Positions 12,130-22,401 of a stretch of 64,000 nucleotides of DNA are shown in pieces. Source of the DNA: Oenanthe sinensis (Eukaryota > Streptophyta > Magnoliopsida > Apiales > Apiaceae); assembly GCA_028671895.1 (NCBI GenBank), contig JAPMAC010000197.1, forward strand, positions 8,388,668-8,452,667. The letters run 5' to 3'. How positions within the stretch are numbered: position 1 is the stretch's first letter; each line of letters starts with the position of its first letter. Position numbers and translations under genes: made by a program. The notes under the pieces were generated by a model, which worked only from the letters and a program-made list of their open reading frames with translations, was not told the DNA's origin and did no database searches.

Positions 12130-12905
12130 CACTAGTAGAGTTATAGGAATTAAAAGAATAACTACAAGACTTATTGGATAAGGGATTTATCAGACCGAGT
12201 GTATCTCCATGGAGTGCTCCACTATTTTTTTATGAAGAAGAAAGACGGGTCTATGAGATTGTGTATTGACTACAAGGAGTTGAATAAGATGACTGTTAGA
12301 AATAGGTATCATTTGTCACGCATTGATGACTTGTTCGATTATTTGCAAGGGGAAAAATATTTCTTTCGACGATAGATTCGAGATTGGGTTATCATCAGTT
12401 ACAAGTAAGAAATGAAGATATTCTGAAGACAACATTTCGTACTTGATATGGTCATTATGAGTTTCTTGTGATGTTTTTTTAGTTGATGAATGCAGCAATA
12501 GTATTTATGGATTTGACGCGTCCTTCACGATTAGTTTGATAAGTCTGTATGGTTTTCATTGATGGTATCTTGATATGCTCTAGGAGTAAAGAAGAACACG
12601 AGGAACATTTGTACATTGTACTTGAAATCTTGTGGAAAAAGAAATTGTTTGCAAAATTTTTGAAGTGTGAATTTGGTTGGAGCATGTTGCATTTGTGGGG
12701 CATGTTGTGTCTGGTAAGGGGATTGAGTTGGATCCTGCGAAAGTTGAGACTATCACAAATTGGCCGAGACCTAACACTATGACATAAGTGAGTAGTTTCT
12801 TGGGTTTGGCAGGCTACTATAGGCATTTTATAGACGTTGACTCAGTTGATGCGAAAGGGTATTAAGTTCGAGTGGAATGATGATCGTGAGTAGAGTTTTC
12901 AAGAG
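12130..12905 (+). pseudogene. E3 reverse transcriptase remnant
   Basis: Readable phrases in order: ELKELQLQDLL (about 12150, after a frame change), KGFIRPSVSPWSAPLFF, LCIDYKELNKMTVRN (about 12255-12300), STIDSRLGYHQLQV, MVFIDGILICSRSKEEHEEH (12549 on, where the family normally has a YIDD-type active site), and GLAGYYRHFI (12806-12840). These are gypsy RT fingers, palm and connection segments. At least three frame changes and several stops break the gene; the catalytic motif reads FIDG, so the second aspartate is lost. Not active. Confidence 0.85.
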
Positions 12906-13607
12906 TTGAAGAAGAGGTTGGTGTCTTCTCATATACTTATTTTACCATCATGGAGTGGAGGACATCATATTTATGGTGATGCTACTAATAGAGGATTGTG
13001 GTGTGTTCTTATTCACCATGGGAAGCTAATTTCTTACATCGCTAGGCAACTTAAATCTTATGAGATAAACTATCCTACACATGACTTGGAGTTAGCAGCA
13101 GTGGTTTTTACGTTAACAATTTGGAGGCATTATTTGTATGGTGAAACTTGTGATATCTTCACTGATCATAAGTGTCTCAAATACATTTTTACACAAAAGG
13201 AGCTACACATGAAGAAAATGAGGTGGCTTGAACTTATTAAAGTTTATGATGCTAAAATTCAGTACCATCTAGGAAAGGCAAATGTAGTGGCAGACGCTCT
13301 TAGTAGGAAGAATTTGGGAAGTGTTGCATCTCTTATTACTCAGCAGCACCTTATTTCAGATATGGACCGCTTGGGTGTGGAGTTGTATGTTGGAGAATCA
13401 ACTGCAAGTATGGTAAGTTTGAAGGTGGGATCAAATCTAGTCTCAAGGGTTAAGGAAGCTCAGAAAAATGATATAGGATTAGAAGCTATTAGATCGAATG
13501 TGGCAGATGGTAAGCAAATAGAGTTTCATGTTGATGATCATGGTGTGGTATGGTTGGATAGTAGATTGTGTGTACCTTCAGACGTAGCGATTCGTGAAGC
13601 AGTTTAG
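12906..13607 (+). pseudogene. E3 RNase H and integrase N-terminal fragment (233-codon open stretch)
   Basis: This open segment covers the gypsy RNase H: YGDATNRGLWCVLIHHGK near the start, then THDLELAAVVFTLTIWRHYL, FTDHKCLKYIFTQKEL, and the hallmark GKANVVADALSRK near residue 123. The C-terminal part is the RNase H-integrase linker. It ends at a TAG at 13605-13607; homology continues past the stop. The first residue MKKRLVSS is an internal methionine, not a real gene start. It is a piece of the E3 pol polyprotein. Confidence 0.85.
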
Positions 13608-14276
13608 ACTGAGGGTCATAGTTCTTCATTTTCTATTCATCCGGGTTCTACTAAGATGTATCGAGATTTGAAGAAGAAGTTTTGGTGGAGTGGGATGAAA
13701 CGGGACATAGCAGAGTTCGTGGGAAATGTCTTACATGTCAACAAGTGAAGATTGAACATCAGCGATCTAGTGGACTGTTACAGCAGTTGGATATCCCAGT
13801 TTGGAAGTAGAAAAACATTATCATGGATTTTGTCACCGGTTTACCGAGGACTTTCAGGAAGAATGATGTTATTTGGGTGGTAGTTGATAGACTTACAAAA
13901 TTAGCTCATTTCTTGCCTATTAGAGAGACTACTCCTATTCATGAATTGGTAGAGATATTTCAATGGGATATTGTTAGACTTCATGGTGTGCATGTGTCGA
14001 TAGTTTCAGACAGGGATACAAGGTTTACTTCGCATTTTTGGAAGGGATTTCAGCAGGCTTGGGGTACGAGGCTTAATTATAGTATGGCTTTTCACCCACA
14101 AACTGATGGACAGTCAGAGTGGACGATTCAGACGTTAGAAAATATGTTAAGGACTAGTGCTTTGAAGTGTTCTGGTGATTGGGATAAATATTTGTATCTT
14201 GTGGAGTTTGCGTACAATAATATTTGGCAAGCGAGCATTGGTATGCCGCCATTTGAGACGTTGTATGGTAGAAAAT
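13608..14276 (+). pseudogene. E3 integrase, zinc-binding and catalytic core
   Basis: After the stop, the HHCC zinc-binding domain can be read (EGHSSSFSIHPGSTKMYRDL, then KCLTCQQ after a one-base frame change near 13715). The core starts around 13823: MDFVTGLP, VVVDRLTKLAHFLP, SIVSDRDTRFTSHFWKGFQ and QTDGQSEWTIQTLE carry the integrase catalytic D, D, E positions. The frame runs to YGRKL and is then cut at 14276 by E4/E5; the domain resumes at about 45712. A TAG also occurs just upstream of the core at 13808-13810. Confidence 0.88.
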
Positions 14277-14364
14277 TGTTAGTTCTTAGAACAGTGACAA
14301 TATTTGTAGAAGGGGGGTTGAATACAAATATCAAAACTTTTTATGTGTTTTAATATTTGTTCTT
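14277..14364 (-). repeat. E4: LTR of the E5 family in reverse orientation, left piece
   Basis: It starts TGTTAGTTCTTAGAACAGTG and contains the G-rich complement of ATTCAACCCC, that is the reverse complement of the last 88 bp of the E5 LTR. It is interrupted at 14364 by E5 and continues at 44740. Confidence 0.85.
14360..14364. repeat. TSD of E5, left copy (TTCTT)
   Basis: TTCTT here matches 44740-44744, directly flanking TGTTAGGAAT at 14365 and GGAATAACA ending at 44739. Confidence 0.92.
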
Positions 14365-14429
14365 TGTTAGGAATCTACATGTGATTTGATGATAACATTA
14401 ATCTTAGAATCATAGAAATTTTATTTGTT

Positions 14430-14930
14430 GTAACTGATCAATTGATATGAAAGTTATAAATATCAATTGATCAGGAAACCATTTATCAGTTGAAGTGTTT
14501 ATATGAATCAACTGATATTTTGGATTGTAGCATAGGTGTACTTAGTCTATTTCAATCGATAAGGTGTAAATCAATTGATATTTTGTTCATCAATTGATGT
14601 TAGAGTCGATTGATATGGATCATCAATTGATGTGTAAATTAAACTGTTAAATTGTAATTATATGAAGACAGGAAATTGCACAAGTGAAGGATGATCAATT
14701 GATATTGAAGCATCGATGGATGAAGGATCAATCGAAGAAGCCAAGTCAAGCATTGAAGACCATCAACTGATGTGAAGACCCATCGACTGATATATCGATT
14801 GATAACATCTATCAATCGATAAGACATCTTTTATCAGTCGATGGATATAAAGATCAATCGAAGTAGTACATCAGTTGATGGATTAAAGAATGGATCAATT
14901 GATATGCTTAACAGCAAATTATCAATTGAG
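14430..14930. repeat. Array of about 20 ATCRRYYGAT near-palindromes in E5 LTR U3
   Basis: Copies include ATCAATTGAT (near 14435, 14464, 14571, 14590, 14623, 14693, 14895), ATCAACTGAT (14508, 14762), ATCGATTGAT (14793), ATCAATCGAT (14809), ATCGACTGAT (14779), ATCAGTCGAT (14833) and ATCAGTTGAT (14870). Spacing is irregular, mostly 14-30 bp. The array lies upstream of the LTR TATA box, and the partner 3' LTR carries the same set at 43690-44185. Confidence 0.9.
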
Positions 14931-15120
14931 TGTGACAGCACAGAAAGAATATCTGTTGAAGATCCAGAGAACAAAAAGCACACCTATGGAAGACAGTCTA
15001 GAGTGACTGTGAAGACTCAATCAGAAGCTGTCTTTCAAACCTTTTTGTAAAATAGAAAAAGGTAAAAGGAAGGCAGGTAGAAACAATCCTAGAATAGGAA
15101 TTGTAAAAGAACACTTGTGG

Positions 15121-15129
15121 TATATAAAC
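15121..15129 (+). promoter_or_regulatory. Putative TATA box of the E5 LTR promoter
   Basis: TATATAAAC lies about 360 bp before the LTR end and downstream of the motif array, a normal place for the U3/R boundary promoter of a copia element. The transcription start is not visible directly. Confidence 0.6.
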
Positions 15130-15487
15130 AAGTGTAGTAGCATTATTAGAAAATATACAAGTTAGACATATTTCTTAATCAACTGTTCAAGCTTGAGAGC
15201 ACTCGTGTAAGAACAGTTGATTTGTTTTCTAATCTTGTAAAAAAAACGAAGCTAGGTTTCTTCTAACCTAGGAGCATTGAGCAAAAATATATATTGATGG
15301 AAAAACCAATCCATCAATAATTTTAAATCTCTTTGTTCAGTTTTATTTTTCAGCATTAATTTGTTCGAACTTATTCTCTTATTCTATCAAACATCAAGAA
15401 CAAATATTAGAACACATAAAAAGTTTTAATATTTGTATTCAACCCCCCCCTTCTACAAATATTGACATTGTTCTAAGGAATAACAAT

Positions 15488-15499
15488 TGGTATCAGAGC
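15488..15499 (+). other. E5 primer binding site (tRNA-Met)
   Basis: TGGTATCAGAGC begins two bases after the LTR end (AACA then AT) and is perfectly complementary to the 3' end of initiator tRNA-Met. Confidence 0.92.
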
Positions 15500-15543
15500 A
15501 GGCTTTCAACATACAGAAAGTTTAAAGATCAAGAACAGTCAAT

Positions 15544-15801
15544 ATGGGTCAAAAAGATTCAGGTGTGAAAATTCCAGTTTTAGAGAAAGATGAATATTTT
15601 CCATGGAAGGTCAAAATGCATCTGCATCTTCTTTCTCTCGACCCTTCTTATGTTAACTGCATAGAAAAAGGTCCTCATGTTCCCATGAAGCTAGTCACAG
15701 GTATAAACCCTAATGGAACTCCTGCACTTGACAGACATGTTCCAAAACTTATTTATGAGTTCACAGAAGAGGATGAAAAAGAAGTACTCAAAGACAAGAA
15801 G
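15544..15801 (+). CDS. E5 gag, N-terminal segment (interrupted by E6)
   Basis: The frame starts with ATG 59 bp after the LTR end: MGQKDSGVKIPVLEKDEY followed by FPWKVKMHLHLL, typical of a SIRE-type copia gag start. It runs 86 codons to KDKK, where E6 begins. The reading frame is restored exactly when E6 and one copy of its TSD are removed: the next codons are at 24449 (A-M-N-I-L-F). Gag forms the virus-like particle in the cytoplasm. The last codon reported in the open frame comes from E6 and is not part of gag. Confidence 0.88.
15797..15801. repeat. TSD of E6, left copy (AGAAG)
   Basis: AGAAG matches 24444-24448. The gag codons of E5 (AAG AAG GCC) read straight through once E6 and one copy are removed. 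Confidence 0.9.
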
Positions 15802-17344
15802 TGTTAGTAATTGTGCTCTAGAGACAATACTTTTTATATTTTAAGGAAAATATTTATTATTAAGGATTATGTTTTATTGATTATTATTTATTTATTATGT
15901 TTTATTTACTGCGTAATAAATTGAAAGCATAATAAATGTCCTTGGAATTTTGATACGTATTATATATCTTTAAGTATGTGACTTAAAAATGAGATTATAT
16001 GAATAGTATCTTATTCCTAAAATTCCCTAGTCGAGTATTATTATTTAAGGACAATAATAATGCACAAAGACTAGTATGTTTCTTGACAGATGACCACATC
16101 TCATTGGTCATAGGTATGGGGATACTAAAGTCAAGAACATAAGTGCATGTATCAATGCATGGCACTGGAATGACCCGCCGTGAGATTCTACATGTTAAGT
16201 AAGTGTCATAAGTAATTCTCACTGTGATAATGGTGTAATGATCCTTAGACCTGAAATCATTATATTTCTATACGAGAATTAATATACTTTGATTACATTA
16301 AAAGTTACCTTTGACCGGGTGATGATAAAAGTGGACATTGGGTATATTATGAATCGTATGAGAAATATGAATGATCTAGATGGGATTTAATCCTCCTAAT
16401 TTTAGGAGTGATATTATTGGCCTCTTGTTTGAGTGAGACTATGAAATGCACGGCCGTGCTCAAATGTTGATTTGATTTTAATAGTCTACTCATCGATCAA
16501 GAAAATAAAGATTAAATTATGAAGAGGATGACACGAGACATGCCTTGAGTTTAATCTATAATATCTAGATTAAAGAGATTATATTACATGGAACATTATT
16601 CACGAAAGGCTTAATCGAATCACCGATTTATTATTATTACTTGGGTAGCAATGATGTATTACTAGATGCCGCTCATTGTTTACAATTTTAATTAGATATT
16701 AAAATTGTTGCCAACGTAATAATAACCTATAGGGTCACACACAAAGAACGCTTGAAGGAGAAATAATTTAAATTATGAATTTAAATTAAATAAGTAATTT
16801 ATTTTATTTATGATATTAATTAAGTATGAATTAATTAATTATATAAATAGAATAAATGAATTACTTGAACTAATTCCAAAATTAATAATTAATTAATTAA
16901 GTGAGACTTAATTAAATAATTTAGAATTTTGGATTAGTATTAATTATAATTGGATTATAATTAAAAAACTTATTCCTCTCTCTATATAATCTCTTTATGA
17001 GCTGATTTAATAAGATAGAGATTTTACAAAAATCCTAGCCGCTCTGAGAGAGGAGGAAGATAGAGAGAGAAGAAGTTTTCGGGTGCTAGTACACATCAAT
17101 CCTTCATGAAAAGTGTTCGTGTGGATACCGTAGAGCGTAGATCGCGAGAGCGGGATACGTGGTGATTAAACAAGCTTTGGACCTCCATTAATCTTCCATT
17201 AATGAACTGTTAAAGCTTCTAAAGGTATTTATTCTTTATCTCCGAATTAAATCTTTTGTTTTCGCATGGATCCTGCGGAGGGTTTCGCTATTTTGATTTA
17301 TTTTTCGCGTTTATTCCGCTGCGTTTATGTCACGAAACCCTACA
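15802..17344 (+). repeat. E6 LTR, inverted copy at left end (1543 bp)
   Basis: It starts TGTTAGTAATTGTGC and ends CACGAAACCCTACA. It has the same length as its neighbour at 17372-18914 and differs from it by about sixteen substitutions by eye (about 1%). Its U3 end forms the host junction. Confidence 0.95.
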
Positions 17345-17371
17345 ATGATCGTAACCTGGCTCTGATACCAT
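17345..17371. other. tRNA-iMet 3'-end copy between head-to-head LTRs
   Basis: The 18 bases AACCTGGCTCTGATACCA (17353-17370) equal positions 59-76 of plant initiator tRNA-Met including CCA. Upstream, 17347-17351 (GATCG) equal positions 53-57, and 17352 is T where the tRNA has A58, the m1A that normally stops reverse transcriptase. The ends (A before, T after) are the LTR-to-primer-site spacer seen in E7. It is not a tRNA gene: only the T-arm and acceptor 3' strand are present. Confidence 0.88.
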
Positions 17372-18914
17372 TGTAGGGTTTCGTGACACAAACGCAGCGG
17401 AATAAACGCGAAAAATAAATCAAAATAACGAAACCCTCCGCAGGATCCATGCGAAAACAAAAGATTTAATTCGGAGATAAAGAATAAATACCTTTAGAAG
17501 CTTTAACAGTTCATTAATGGAAGATTAATGGAGGTCCAAAGCTTGTTTAATCACCACGTATCCCGCTCTCGTGATCTACGCTCTACGGTATCCACACGAA
17601 CACTTTTTATGAAGGATTGATGTGTACTAGCACCCGAAAACTTCTTCTCTCTCTATCTTCCTCCTCTCTCAGAGCGGCTAGGGTTTTTGTAAAATCTCTA
17701 TCTTATTAAATCAGCTCATAAAGAGATTATATAGAGAGAGGAATAAGTTTTCTAATTATAATCCAATTATAATTAATACTAATCCAAAATTCTAAATTAT
17801 TTAATTAAGTCTCACTTAATTAATTAATTATTAATTTTGGAATTAGTTTAAGTAATTCATTTATTCTATTTATATAATTAATTAAGTCATACTTAATTAA
17901 TATCATAAATAAAATAAATTACTTATTTAATTTAAATTCATAATTTAAATTATTTCTCCTTCAAGCGTTCTTTGTGTGTGACCCTGTAGGTTATTATTAC
18001 GTTGACAACAATTTTAATATCTAATTAAAATTGTAAACAATGAGCGGCATCTAGTAATATATCATTGCTACCCAAGTAATAATAATAAATCGGTGATTCG
18101 ATTAAGCCTTTCGTGAATAATGTTCCATGTAATATAATCCCTTTAATCTTGATATTATAGATTAAACTCAAGGCATGTCTCGTGTCATCCTCTTCATAAT
18201 TTAATCTTTATTTTCTTGATCGATGAGTAGACTATTAAAATCAAATCAACATTTGAGCACGGCCGTGCATTTCATAGTCTCACTCAAACAAGAGGCCAAT
18301 AATATCACTCCTAAAATTAGGAGGATTAAATCCCATATAGATCATTCATATTTCTCATACGATTCATAATATACCCAATGTCCACTTTTATCATCACCCG
18401 GTCAAAGGTAACTTTTAATGTAATCAAAGTATATTAATTCTCGTATAGAAATATAATGATTTCAGGTCTAAGGATCATTACACCATTATCACAGTGAGAA
18501 TTACTTATGACACTTACTTAACATGTAGAATCTCACGGCGGGTCATTCCAGTGCCATGCATTGATACATGCACTTATGTCCTTGACTTTAGTATCCCCAT
18601 ACCTATGACCAATGAGATGTGGTCATCTGTCAAGAAACATACTAGTCTTTGTGCATTATTATTGTCCTTAAATAATAATACTCGACTAGGGAATTTTAGG
18701 AATAAGATACTATTCATATAATCTCATTTTTAAGTCACATACTTAAAGATATATAATACGTATCAAAATTCCAAGGACATTTATTATGCTTTCAATTTAT
18801 TACGCAGTAAATAAAATATAATAAATAAATAATAATCAATAAAACATAATCCTTAATAATAAATATTTTCCTTAAAATATAAAAAGTATTGTCTCTAGAG
18901 CACAATTACTAACA
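17372..18914 (-). repeat. E6 3' LTR (1543 bp)
   Basis: The plus strand reads TGTAGGGTTTCGTGAC to CAATTACTAACA, the reverse complement of the family LTR. A polypurine tract abuts it at 18915, so in element sense it is the 3' LTR. Confidence 0.95.
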
Positions 18915-18924
18915 ATCTCCCACT
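18915..18924 (-). other. E6 polypurine tract
   Basis: The minus strand reads AGTGGGAGAT immediately before TGTTAGTAATTG, the plus-strand priming site next to the 3' LTR. Confidence 0.85.
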
Positions 18925-18928
18925 TGCA

Positions 18929-21900
18929 CTAGAGCCAATTACCCAAGTATCTAATACTCATGGAACTAGTGTGACTTTCGTGCTTCTGCTGCGACAAAGC
19001 CTTTGTCAGTGTGTCTGCAATATTATTATTAGTATACACTTTACATATATGTATATCTCCTTGATCATTAATCTCATTAATTAGGTGATATCTCCTAAGT
19101 ACATGCCCAAACAGCCTCCTTGGCTGCTTCACAAGCATCAATATACTCAGGTTCTATTGTAAAATCAACAATTGTCTTTGCTGTGAACCATTCCAGCATA
19201 CAACATCTCAATAAAATTAGATAAAACACAAAGACAGACAGAAACATTAAATTATCGTTATCTGTCTAGAAACCAGTATCACTGAAACCTCTTACAACTA
19301 GCTTCACATCTCCTCCATATAACAAGAATGAATCTTTAGTCCTCTTTAAGTACTTAAGAATATTCTTGACTGTCGTCCAGTGACCTTCACTTGGATTAGA
19401 TCGGTATCTACTCATCATGGTTAAAGCATACGAGACATCAGGACAAGTACATATCATTGCATACATTATAAAACCAATTGCTGACGCATATGGAATTTTA
19501 CTCATGCAGTCCCTATCATCCAATGATTTAGGACAAATTTTATTTTGAGATCACTATCCCATGAGACATTGGGACATATCCATTTTAGTCTCTTTGCATT
19601 TGAAATCGATGCAAAACTTTGTCAATGTATGTACTCTAAATTTGGCCGATCAATCACCTTGATCTATCTCTATAGATCTCGATCCCTAATATATATGTCA
19701 CATCGCCTAAGTCTTTCATTGAGAAATTATTTCTCAACCAAGTCTTCACAGTCTGTAGAGAAGGAATGTCATTCCCTATTAGTAATATATCATCAACATA
19801 TAATACTAGGAATGCCACATGGCTCCCACTAAACTTCTTGTAAACACAAGTTTCATCTTCATTCTGAATAAAGTCAAACTCTTTTTGACTGTTTCATGAA
19901 AACAAATGTTCCATCTCCTCGAGGCCTGCTTTAATCCATAAATGGATCGACGCAACTTACATACATTTCCAGCATCCTTTAGATCAACAAAACCCTTAGG
20001 GTGTGTCATGTACACATCCATATCTTCTTCAAGGCTCTCATTTAAGAAAGCGGTTTTGACATCCATTTGCCAGATTTCATAGTCATAGTAAGCAGCTATA
20101 GCAAGCAAAATCCTGATGGACATAACCATAACAACTAGTGAAAAGGTCTCATCATAGTCAATACCATGAATTTTCTTGAAACCTTTTACCACCAATCGTG
20201 CCTTATAGGTCTGTACATTAGCATCCATGTCGGTCTTCTTCTTGAAAACCCACTTGCACCCTATAGGTTTTACCCCTTCAGGTGGATCAACCAAAGTCCA
20301 TACTTGATTAGTATACATGGATTCCATCTCAGATTTAATGGCATCCAGCCATCTCTTTGAATCTGGAGTGTTTATAGTATCTAGGTAGGTGAGAGGCTCA
20401 TCTTCATCCACAAGCATCACATCACCATCTTGAGTCAAGAGAAATCCATATTATCTCTCGGGCTCATGGCGAATCCTACTAAACCTACGAACACTTGTGT
20501 TTCTTGAGCAGTATTATTTTTCTTGTACATTCTACTCAGGTTCCTCCACTGGTTCAACGTTATCATGTGGGTCTCAAACTTCATTGAGATCTATTATCCT
20601 CCCACTGTCTCTCAGCAGTTCGAGCAACAAACACTTTGTTCTCGGAAGGATTATAGAAAGAATAACCCCTTGTTTTAGTTGGGTATTCCACAAAATTACA
20701 TTTGTCTGATTTTGGTCCTAGCTTGTCAGAGATTAGACGTTTCACAAACGCTTCACATCCCCAAAATTTTATAAATGACATGCTGTGACGTTGCTCAGTC
20801 CATATCTCATAAGGAGTCTTTTGAACCAATTTAGTAGGAACACAGTTAAGTGTATGTGGAGCCGTTTCCAGGGTGCAACCCCAGAAACTAATTGGAAGAT
20901 TCATTGACTCAACATTGATCGCACCATGTCCAACAAGGTGTGATCCCTCCTATCAAAAACACTTTTCTTTGATATTTTCTACTTCATCTTTATAGTCTTT
21001 GAACTTTTCAAATGATTCGGATTAGTTCTTCAAAAGATACATATATCCGTATCTACTAAAATAATTAGTAAATTTTATGAAGTTAATAAAATCTACCTTT
21101 TGTCATCGTACACATATGACCACATACATCACTATGTATAAGTCATACCTATTCAATGATCCCTTCACCATGTCCGGTAAAAGGAGCTTTAGTCATTTTA
21201 CCAAATAAACCAAGATTCACATCCTTTTGTATGATTCATAATCAAACTTATCCATGAATGCATCCTTATGTATTCTGAAAATGCGTTTCTGATTAATACG
21301 GCCTCAACAACAGTGCCAAAGGTAATATTTGATTTGAGTCACTTTAGAACATATAAATTGTTAATTAGATGTGCAACATTATAAGGCTCATCATCAAAAT
21401 AGAATAAACAACTATTGTTATAAAATGAAAAAGCCTTTCTTGTCCAAACAAGAAACTGAAATAATGTCTCTGCCAATTGCAAGCACGCTATAACAATTAT
21501 TAAGTTCTAAATTTTCCTTATAGGTCAAAAATTAAGTAACGAGTTCCTCAAACCAGAGCAACTATCTTTACTCCAATTCCAACCCGATACCTTAAGCTTG
21601 ACCCTTATTGATCATCATCTTCCGATCTTCCAATTAAGCATGACAGTTTAATTTCCAGTCTCCCAACTTTCCACAGAAGTGACAATCGTCTTCTTTATCA
21701 ACACCTCATTCAGACTTTAGAGTCTGCTTTAGGGATTGGACTTTGGTTTGACAACGGAACTAGATCAAATCTTTTCCTTGCCTTTCCATTTTCCTTTCCC
21801 TTTTGCATTCCCTATGTTTACCATCAATATAGTAGTAGTTCATGCATTTATCATATTACTTTCAGCAGTTCTCAACATGCTTAGCAACTCAATGGGTGTT

Positions 21901-22401
21901 TTACCAATCTTATTCACTTTATTGTTCATAACAAAATAAGAATAATATTTGTCCAAAGATTGTAAGATCAAATCTAACTGTCTCCAGACCAATCTGGAAA
22001 CCCAAAATATCAATGGTATTCATTATACCCTATAATCTTTAGAACATGTGGTGTAACCGCGTCTCACTCTTCCTACTTCTAAGTGTATAGTGCCCTTTCA
22101 AATATATCTTGTGCTCAATCGTTTCATAAGCATCTATATGCTTGTATTGCTTCTTAAGCTCAGCACATATATTTGCGAGCATGAGACATGAAACATCAGT
22201 CGCAACATCAATTTGCTTCCAATAAGCACTATGATTTGCACATGTTACATTCTCAACTTTAAGAGCAGGGGAAGAGATTTGACTAATATCGTGGTGCCCG
22301 AGGAAGATCCTCAAGCTCCTATGTCAGTCAAGGAAATATATTCTCGTCAACTTGTCCTTCTCAAGAACTGATCGCATAGAGAAGTTGTTTGTGTTTATCA
22401 T
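18929..22401 (-). pseudogene. E6 gag-pol, defective copia polyprotein
   Basis: In element order: gag start near 22401, gag fragment 22314-22039 (DVSCLMLANICAELKKQY), zinc knuckle near 21650 with the histidine replaced by aspartate (CHFCGKLGDWKLNC), integrase C-terminal part 20904-20581 (LISDKLGPKSDKCNF), RT 20438-19806 (WTLVDPPEGVKPIGCKWVF, WQMDVKTAFLN, YGLKQASRRW), then RNase H pieces 19523-19266 and 19141-18929. The integrase core between its first catalytic aspartate and the C-terminal part is largely deleted. A frameshift follows the RT segment before the YVDD motif. All these lesions are shared with E7. Confidence 0.88.

Larger units (their letters stand above)
14365..15485 (+). repeat. 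E5 5' LTR (1121 bp)
   Basis: It starts TGTTAGGAATCTACATG and ends TTCTAAGGAATAACA. It holds an array of about 20 ATCRRYYGAT motifs, a TATA box at 15121 and the ATTCAACCCCCCCC tract near the end. Short open frames within it are repeat-driven and not genes. Confidence 0.95.

Noticed and set aside
12479..12826. 115-codon minus-strand ORF over the E3 RT
   Set aside because: It is the antisense shadow of a recognisable gypsy RT.
14430..14930. CRISPR-like or satellite array
   Set aside because: Repeats are 10 bp, imperfect, irregularly spaced and in a plant retrotransposon LTR; spacers are not of uniform length.
14841..15050. 69-codon ORF in the E5 LTR (and its twin at 44096-44305)
   Set aside because: It lies wholly inside the LTR and is driven by the repeat motif. 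No start context or homology supports a protein.
17345..17371. A tRNA gene or tRNA-derived SINE
   Set aside because: Only the T-arm and acceptor 3' strand including CCA are present, CCA is not normally encoded in plant nuclear tRNA genes, and the segment sits precisely between two LTR ends.
18494..18721. 75-codon ORFs repeated four times (15995-16222, 18494-18721, 27911-28138, 35117-35344)
   Set aside because: They are the same LTR segment in four E6/E7 LTR copies, antisense to LTR transcription, without recognisable similarity.
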